From NCBI GenBank assembly GCA_947175845.1, contig CAMWOK010000115.1:1-8325 (forward strand): a DNA stretch of 8,325 nt, written 5' to 3'. The position numbers and the translations under genes are program-made. The notes beneath the pieces were generated by a model, which did no database searches, was not told the DNA's origin, and saw nothing but the letters and a program-made list of their open reading frames with translations. The DNA is from an uncultured Lachnospiraceae bacterium (GTDB taxonomy: Bacteria; Bacillota; Clostridia; Lachnospirales; Lachnospiraceae). Below are positions 1 to 4,602 of the stretch, piece after piece; the stretch's first letter is position 1; each line of letters begins with the position of its first letter.

Positions 1-570
1 CGCCTTGTACTCGTTGCAGAACTCCAGGCAGTCCTCGTTGAGAAACAGCGTGATCTCCGTGCCGACACTTGTCCTGTCCCCGTCTCTCATGGAAAACTCT
101 GTGCCGCCGTCACACTCCCAGTGCACAGGCACTGCATCCTTCTGATATGAGAGCGTATCAATGTGAACTTCATCTGCAACCATGAACGCAGAGTAGAAGC
201 CAAGACCGAAATGACCGATAATCTGGTCATCATTTGCCTTGTCCTTGTACTTCTCGATAAAGTCTGTCGCCCCGGAAAAAGCGATCTGGTTGATGTACTC
301 CTCAACCTCAGCCGCCGTCATACCGAGTCCGGTATCTATAAATTTGAGTGTCTTTTCCTCGGGATTGACGATGATGTGGATATCCTTCTTGACATCAGAC
401 GGATATTCGTACTCTCCCATCATCTCAAGCTTTTTCAGCTTGGTGATGGCGTCACAGCCGTTTGAGATCAGCTCTCTATAAAAGATATCATGGTCTGAAT
501 ACAGCCATTTTTTAATAATTGGAAAAATATTATCACTGTTGATTGACAAGTTTCCGCGCTTCTCTGCCAT
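1..570 (-). CDS. htpG: Molecular chaperone HtpG (Hsp90), N-terminal 190 residues, truncated by window edge
   Basis: Cytosolic ATP-dependent Hsp90 chaperone that remodels client proteins under stress. The 190 visible codons form the GHKL-type N-terminal nucleotide-binding domain. Seen in order: the helix with RELISN at residues 32-37 (E33 is the expected ATP-hydrolysis Glu and N37 the Mg-binding Asn), then A41; the DTGLGM box at 79-84; the lid region with IAFSGATDF around 96-104; the glycine-rich GHFGLGFYSAFMV at 119-131; and VGTEITLFL at about 169-177. The frame is open to base 1, so the rest of the ATPase domain and the middle and C-terminal domains lie outside. The start is the ATG at 570-568, with AAAGGA at 588-583 as ribosome binding site. 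The gene is transcribed away from the parvulin gene, in the same direction, and is probably controlled by HrcA through the CIRCE upstream. The family assignment is firm. Confidence 0.96.
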   Translation of the reverse strand, partial: MAEKRGNLSINSDNIFPIIKKWLYSDHDIFYRELISNGCDAITKLKKLEMMGEYEYPSDVKKDIHIIVNPEEKTLKFIDTGLGMTAAEVEEYINQIAFSGATDFIEKYKDKANDDQIIGHFGLGFYSAFMVADEVHIDTLSYQKDAVPVHWECDGGTEFSMRDGDRTSVGTEITLFLNEDCLEFCNEYKA

Positions 571-634
571 ATAAAATCACGTTCCTTTCTCGTTATTTGT
601 TTTGTCGTTACGCGTTCCCAGCTGGCAATTCTGT

Positions 635-669
635 GGACGCAGTTTCTCATCGGACGAAATCTTTTCATC
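635..669 (-). repeat. Imperfect tandem repeat in the htpG 5' untranslated region
   Basis: Read on the minus strand, an 18-base unit at 669-652 (GATGAAAAGATTTCGTCC) is followed without a gap by a 17-base relative at 651-635 (GATGAGAAACTGCGTCC). Both begin GATGA and end CGTCC, with differences between. It lies just downstream of the predicted transcription start, inside the roughly 105-base leader. Function is unknown; it may be a chance local duplication. Confidence 0.4.
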
Positions 670-681
670 CCGCTGTTAGTT

Positions 682-710
682 AGTTTAATACCCTGTCCCA
701 CAAAAGTCAA
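682..710 (-). promoter_or_regulatory. Predicted sigma-A promoter of htpG
   Basis: On the minus strand there is TTGACT (710-705) as -35 and TAAACT (687-682) as -10, separated by 17 bases. The start of transcription would be near 675, giving a leader of about 105 bases before the htpG ATG. The CIRCE operator ends only 7 bases upstream of the -35 box, which supports this being the regulated promoter. Confidence 0.65.
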
Positions 711-717
711 GAGAAAA

Positions 718-744
718 TTAGCACTCATTTCTCATGAGTGCTAA
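718..744. promoter_or_regulatory. CIRCE operator (HrcA binding site) upstream of htpG
   Basis: This is a perfect match to the known CIRCE element: TTAGCACTC at 718-726, a 9-base spacer, and GAGTGCTAA at 736-744. CIRCE is the operator of the heat-shock repressor HrcA, normally found at groESL and hrcA-dnaK operons. The palindrome extends further here, to 12-base perfect arms (717-728 and 734-745) around a 5-base centre. It sits directly upstream of the htpG -35 box rather than over the transcription start. On the minus strand it is followed by TTTTC (717-713), so it could also act as a terminator for the parvulin gene that ends at 780. Confidence 0.93.
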
Positions 745-779
745 TAATTAATTTTTTGTTTATACTTTTTTGTTCGTTT

Positions 780-1856
780 TTATGGTTTGTCAAATGCTTT
801 CTGATACATTTCAAAAAAGCTGCTGGTAGTCACCTCTTCATCCTCGATAAATCCCACAGTCTCCCACAGCTTCTCGTTCAGACTTCTGGTGAGTCCGTCC
901 ACGAATCCCGAATACTCCTCGTTAAATACCTCTTTTCGGCGCTGCTCCACAATCTTTATCTTGTTTCGGTCCGTCTCGTCCCGGTCAAAAGTGCTGATGC
1001 ACTTGATGATGTGATAGCCGTGCTCCGTCTCCACGATGCCGCTGATCTCATCCGTTCCAAGATTGAATGCGGCCTCCTCGAACGCGGCCTCCATCACGCC
1101 TTTTCCAAACGAGTAGGTAGAGTCACTGTCCTCGCTGTACTCGGTGATCAGGCCCGAAAAATCAGCGCCTTCACGCGCCCTTGCGAGCACCTCCTGCGCC
1201 CTCTGGTACGCCTTGCGCCTTGCCTCCTCAGAGTACGGCACCCACTCCCCGTCCTCGTTCAGGGAGTACGTCTTGATCAGCACATGCTGCACGGTGATGG
1301 TTCTCGCCTCATCGTCGCTGATCTCAGGATTGATGTCCGCGATCAGATAATCGTACACCTTGCCCGCCAGGGCATACTCCTCATACATGCCGCACAGAAT
1401 CTTTTCATCCACATCCAGAAGTTTTCGCTCCTTGTCCGTCAGAGAAGTGTAATACTGTTCTGCGGCTTTTGCAGCGCTGCCTAGCTCCTCCTCGGAGAGG
1501 CTGATCCCGTACTTTTCAGCCAGCAGGTTCATCGCTTTGATGCGCGCAATCCGCGCCAGCACAGTCTCCCTGAGATTCTCCTCCAGCGTCTCCCCCGCGT
1601 ATGATGTCTGCCAGATCTGGCTTCCAAGCGCCTGCTCATACTGGTTTTTCGTGTTCGTCAGATAGACCATGACCTCCGCAAGCCGGCAGGATCTCCGGTC
1701 AATGCGGAACACTTCGTCCTTGTCAAAACCTGTCGTCAGCACGATCTTTGTATTTTTATACGCGTCCAGGCTGATATTACAGCCCGTCAGCCCCAGAACC
1801 ATCACAAGCAGTATCGCTACAAGTCTGCTGGCATATTTGTGATATGACACTTTCAT
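780..1856 (-). CDS. Parvulin-type peptidyl-prolyl cis-trans isomerase lipoprotein (PrsA/SurA-like)
   Basis: A probable extracytoplasmic foldase that catalyses prolyl isomerisation in secreted proteins; 358 residues from the chosen start. Residues 1-26 are a lipoprotein signal peptide: basic start, hydrophobic core, then lipobox L23-T24-G25-C26, so Cys26 should be lipidated and the protein anchored outside the membrane. A helical SurA/PrsA-like N-terminal region (about 50-180) precedes the parvulin domain (about 186-288). That domain shows the QHVLIK motif with H191, the FGKG segment near 250-253, and EHGYHIIK with H279 and H282, the expected active-site histidines. A charged helical tail follows. 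The start at 1856 is preferred over an in-frame ATG 30 bases upstream, because GGAGGTGA lies immediately before it and it begins the signal peptide properly. It is monocistronic as far as visible. It may be the organism's PrsA, but PrsA-like paralogues are common, so no symbol is given. Confidence 0.9.
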   Translation of the reverse strand: MKVSYHKYASRLVAILLVMVLGLTGCNISLDAYKNTKIVLTTGFDKDEVFRIDRRSCRLAEVMVYLTNTKNQYEQALGSQIWQTSYAGETLEENLRETVLARIARIKAMNLLAEKYGISLSEEELGSAAKAAEQYYTSLTDKERKLLDVDEKILCGMYEEYALAGKVYDYLIADINPEISDDEARTITVQHVLIKTYSLNEDGEWVPYSEEARRKAYQRAQEVLARAREGADFSGLITEYSEDSDSTYSFGKGVMEAAFEEAAFNLGTDEISGIVETEHGYHIIKCISTFDRDETDRNKIKIVEQRRKEVFNEEYSGFVDGLTRSLNEKLWETVGFIEDEEVTTSSFFEMYQKAFDKP

Positions 1857-1861
1857 CCTCA

Positions 1862-1866
1862 CCTCC
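1862..1866 (-). promoter_or_regulatory. Ribosome binding site that decides the start of the parvulin lipoprotein
   Basis: On the minus strand GGAGG (1866-1862), continued as GGAGGTGA, lies 5 bases before the ATG at 1856-1854. The in-frame ATG at 1886 has no comparable site and would add ten residues ahead of a normal lipoprotein signal. Confidence 0.75.
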
Positions 1867-1896
1867 ACGGACGTCCTCATCAACACGCCCTAATCT

Positions 1897-1925
1897 AATG
1901 TAACAGCTTTTCATTTCCGCCGCAA
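1897..1925 (-). promoter_or_regulatory. Candidate promoter of the parvulin lipoprotein gene
   Basis: On the minus strand: TTGCGG (1925-1920), a 17-base spacer, and TACATT (1902-1897), preceded by an extended -10 TG (TGTTACATT). The leader would be about 33 bases. The -35 is weak, so the extended -10 carries most of the support. The rest of the 1857-2154 interval between the two divergent genes holds AT-rich DNA and the MBOAT promoter; I see no further gene in it. Confidence 0.4.
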
Positions 1926-2042
1926 CCATATTTCAAAAAAAGCCAGGGCATATTCCGTTTTTCATGGCATATACTGTGTTTAAACTGCTGTATTTTTCCC
2001 GGAATTAATTCGATTGTTTGTTTAAAAAAATCAAATAATTCT

Positions 2043-2072
2043 GTGGCAATATCTGTTCGTTTTTGTTATAAT
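2043..2072 (+). promoter_or_regulatory. Predicted promoter of the MBOAT/SGNH operon
   Basis: A consensus -10 TATAAT lies at 2067-2072 and carries an extended -10 (TG at 2064-2065, reading TGTTATAAT). The best -35 is GTGGCA at 2043-2048 with an 18-base spacer, four of six consensus matches. Transcription would begin near 2079, giving a leader of about 76 bases that ends in the GGGGGAG ribosome binding site at 2144-2150. Confidence 0.6.
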
Positions 2073-2154
2073 AAGTAGTGCGATTACACAATTTGTTTGA
2101 ATCTGTAGATTTATATAGCGATTTGTTTTTTATCATGATTTATGGGGGAGCATC

Positions 2155-3588
2155 ATGGTTTTTAGCAGTCTTTCATTTATTTTTGTATTTTTGCCAGTCT
2201 TTCTGGCCCTGTATTATATACTGCCCGCCAAATGCCGGAACCTGCTGCTTTTTTTGGGAAGCCTGGTCTTCTACAGTTTTGGCGAGCCCTACTACCTGTT
2301 TCTGATTCTGTGTTCCATCACTGTAAACTTTATCATAGGCAGAGGTCTGGAGCATTTTGAGGGCAGGCATTTTGAGCGGAAAACGCTCCTGATCCTGTCT
2401 CTGATCTACAATTTTGGCTTTTTATTATTTTTTAAATACACAAACTTTTTTATTGAGAACATCAACGCCGCGCTGCGGCTTGTGCGCATCCCGTGGAGAT
2501 TTTACACGCTCAGCATCACACTGCCGCTCGGAATCAGCTTCTATACTTTCCAGATCGCATCCTACGTGATCGATGTGTATCTTGGAAAGACCAAAGCTGA
2601 CAAGTCCTACATCAGTCTGGGCGCGTACCTGTGTATGTTTCCCCAGCTGATCGCAGGGCCGATTGTGGTGTACTCCGATATCCGCGACGCCCTGAAATCA
2701 CGGACAGTCTCCGTGTATGGCCTCGACAATGGTTTCAAAACCTTTATAGTAGGGCTGGGATACAAGGTGATTATCGCCAACCGCATCGGAACCCTGTGGA
2801 ACGAGGTGTGCACGATCGGTTTTGAGAGTATCTCTACCCCGCTCGCATGGCTCGGCGCCTTCGCCTACGCGATGCAGCTCTACTTTGATTTCTGCGGCTA
2901 CTCCCTCATGGCGGTCGGTCTCGGGGAAATGCTGGGCTTTCACATGCCTGCAAACTTTGAACACCCCTACACGGCGCGGAGCGTCACCGATTTCTGGCGC
3001 AGATGGCACATCACGCTCGGCGCATGGTTCCGGGAATATGTATACATTCCGCTCGGCGGCAACCGCAGAGGAAAAAAACGCATGTTATTCAACTTGCTGG
3101 TTGTCTGGTTTCTCACCGGATTCTGGCACGGCGCAGCATGGAATTTTATCCTGTGGGGACTCTTCATCTTTATATTGCAGATTATAGAGAAAAATATCAC
3201 CCTGAAATGGCTCAATGCCGACAATATTTTTGCGAAGCTCACGTCACATGTGTATATGATCTTCTACATTCTTGTGAGCTGGTCCATCTTTGCAATCAGC
3301 GATTTTCGGGAGCTGGGCGTCTTTTTAAGCCGCCTCTTTCCATTCTTTGTGTCCGGTTCCGCAGACAGCCAGATGCTTTTCAATTTGTCTGATTTTACAA
3401 GGCTCGCACTGGACTATGCACCGCTGCTGATCGCAAGCATCCTGTTCGCGACAGACTATCCTGAAAGGCTGTTCGAAAAGATTCGAAACCGTTTTTTCGG
3501 TGTTGCCCTCGCATTTGTCATCTTCTGGTGGTCTGTGTACTACCTGGGCATCGGCATGAACAATCCGTTTTTGTATTTCAGGTATTGA
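2155..3588 (+). CDS. MBOAT family membrane-bound O-acyltransferase, AlgI type
   Basis: A polytopic membrane enzyme of 477 residues, expected to move an acyl group, usually acetyl, from a cytoplasmic donor towards the outer face for transfer onto a cell-surface polymer. Hydrophobic segments run through most of the chain (for example about 5-23, 29-61, 77-95, 312-342, 366-382, 446-465). MBOAT/AlgI hallmarks seen: GISFYTFQ at 126-133, PQLIAGPI at 163-170, YFDFCGYS at 243-250, FWRRWHITLGAWFREYVYIP at 280-299 with H285, and TGFWHGAAWN at 321-330 with H325, the conserved catalytic histidine of the family. The length fits AlgI/PatA rather than the shorter DltB. The start ATG at 2155 has GGGGGAG four bases upstream. 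The SGNH-type gene begins 33 bases after its stop and is probably its partner. The family is certain. The acceptor polymer is unknown, because no polymer-synthesis genes are in view. Confidence 0.95.
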   Translation: MVFSSLSFIFVFLPVFLALYYILPAKCRNLLLFLGSLVFYSFGEPYYLFLILCSITVNFIIGRGLEHFEGRHFERKTLLILSLIYNFGFLLFFKYTNFFIENINAALRLVRIPWRFYTLSITLPLGISFYTFQIASYVIDVYLGKTKADKSYISLGAYLCMFPQLIAGPIVVYSDIRDALKSRTVSVYGLDNGFKTFIVGLGYKVIIANRIGTLWNEVCTIGFESISTPLAWLGAFAYAMQLYFDFCGYSLMAVGLGEMLGFHMPANFEHPYTARSVTDFWRRWHITLGAWFREYVYIPLGGNRRGKKRMLFNLLVVWFLTGFWHGAAWNFILWGLFIFILQIIEKNITLKWLNADNIFAKLTSHVYMIFYILVSWSIFAISDFRELGVFLSRLFPFFVSGSADSQMLFNLSDFTRLALDYAPLLIASILFATDYPERLFEKIRNRFFGVALAFVIFWWSVYYLGIGMNNPFLYFRY

Positions 3589-3621
3589 CGCCAACGTTTT
3601 TTTGAAAGGTTTTATTACGAA

Positions 3622-4584
3622 ATGAGAGAGATAAATAGAAGAAAATATTCGGCACTGCTCATCCTGATCACCGTGTCCACCGTGCTGTTCAGCATCCTTG
3701 GGCACTACTGGAACTTGCGGTACTATAAAGGTGAAAACAGATATACGTTCTCGTCTCCGCCCCTGGCGACAGCCATGCGCGGGATCCACGACAGACTGTA
3801 TGCGGCAGACTTATCCAGTCTCAACACCGATTATGCTGTTGACAACCTGACGGTCCTGTCCACCTCCGTCCGATCGGACCTGGCAGATCCGGCCGCACAG
3901 ACACCGCTTGCAGACGTCCTTGCCAGCCTGTCCGGCCAGGCGGCCAACGCCGCGATCCAGCAGGAGGAGGCACAGACCTACGCCTTTGAGACGGCGACAG
4001 ATGACTACTTTGCGGACGCCTGCTTTATCGGGGATTCCCGCACTGTCGGAATCAGCCAGTACGCCGGAATTGACAACGCGACGTTTCTGTGCAAGACCTC
4101 CCTGTCGATCTTTGACTACGACAAGCCCAAGATCACGTACGAGAATGCCAAAATGTCCGTCCATGACGTCCTCTCGCAGCAGCAGTTTGCCAAAATCTAT
4201 CTGATGGTCGGCATCAACGAGTGCGGAACCGGGACTCCGGAAAGCTTCTACGAAAACTACCGTGACGTGGTGCTGGATATCCGCAAACTGCAGCCGGATG
4301 CACTGATCTTTATCCAGGCAAATCTGTATGTGACAAAACAGAAATCAGACGAGAGCGACAGCATCACGAACGAAAATATCGCAGCCAGAAATGCTCTGAT
4401 CGCAACACTCGCAAATGAGAAAGATATCTTTTACATTGATATCAATGAGAGCAGCCTGTGCAGCGATGGCGCCCTGGTATCGGACTATACATGGGATCAG
4501 GTCCATGTCAAGGCACAATATTATACTATCTGGAAAGATTTTCTGCTCGAACATGCAATCTTTAAAACAGATCAGGAGGCTTAA
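3622..4584 (+). CDS. Membrane-anchored SGNH-hydrolase-like protein, probable O-acetyltransferase partner of the MBOAT
   Basis: A 320-residue protein with a short basic N-terminus, one membrane segment (about 9-27) and a long extracytoplasmic part: a type II topology. A low-similarity linker (30-125) leads to an SGNH/GDSL domain. Block I is CFIGDSRTVG, with nucleophile S139; block III is YLMVGINECG, with N199; block V is WDQVHV, with D292 and H295 completing the likely Ser-Asp-His set. In MBOAT systems such as AlgI/AlgJ-AlgX, PatA/PatB and DltB/DltD, the SGNH-like partner accepts the acyl group on its serine and passes it to the polymer. The 33-base gap and shared orientation support that role here, by inference. 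The start ATG at 3622 has GAAAGG at 3604-3609. The last codons lie in the terminator hairpin, and the stop overlaps that of clpB. An independent esterase role is possible. Confidence 0.88.
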   Translation: MREINRRKYSALLILITVSTVLFSILGHYWNLRYYKGENRYTFSSPPLATAMRGIHDRLYAADLSSLNTDYAVDNLTVLSTSVRSDLADPAAQTPLADVLASLSGQAANAAIQQEEAQTYAFETATDDYFADACFIGDSRTVGISQYAGIDNATFLCKTSLSIFDYDKPKITYENAKMSVHDVLSQQQFAKIYLMVGINECGTGTPESFYENYRDVVLDIRKLQPDALIFIQANLYVTKQKSDESDSITNENIAARNALIATLANEKDIFYIDINESSLCSDGALVSDYTWDQVHVKAQYYTIWKDFLLEHAIFKTDQEA

Positions 4585-4602
4585 AGCCCCCTGATCTGTT
4601 TT
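4564..4602. terminator. Bidirectional terminator between the SGNH gene and clpB, with both stop codons in its loop
   Basis: Two 17-base arms (4564-4580 and 4586-4602) flank a 5-base loop TTAAA (4581-4585). The only imperfection is A4577 against C4589, an A·C mismatch in plus-strand RNA but a U·G wobble in clpB RNA. The outer arm ends give four A's and four T's, so each direction finishes with a short U run. The plus stop TAA (4582-4584) and the clpB stop (TTA, 4581-4583 on this strand) both lie in the loop. The arms therefore encode the C-termini of both proteins. Confidence 0.9.

Noticed and set aside
468..728. Minus-strand open frame covering the htpG leader and start
   Set aside because: It would begin upstream of the predicted transcription start, overlaps the start of htpG out of frame and has no recognisable product. 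A shorter version from the ATG near 668 lacks a good ribosome binding site.
738..1484. Open frame on the plus strand, antisense to the parvulin lipoprotein gene
   Set aside because: It starts in the AT-rich region beside CIRCE, has no ribosome binding site, and overlaps a gene with a clear signal peptide and parvulin domain.
1947..1972. Direct repeat GGCATAT (1947-1953 and 1966-1972) between the divergent parvulin and MBOAT promoters
   Set aside because: Seven-base units spaced 19 bases apart could be an operator, but the word is short, the flanks do not match, and it is compatible with chance.
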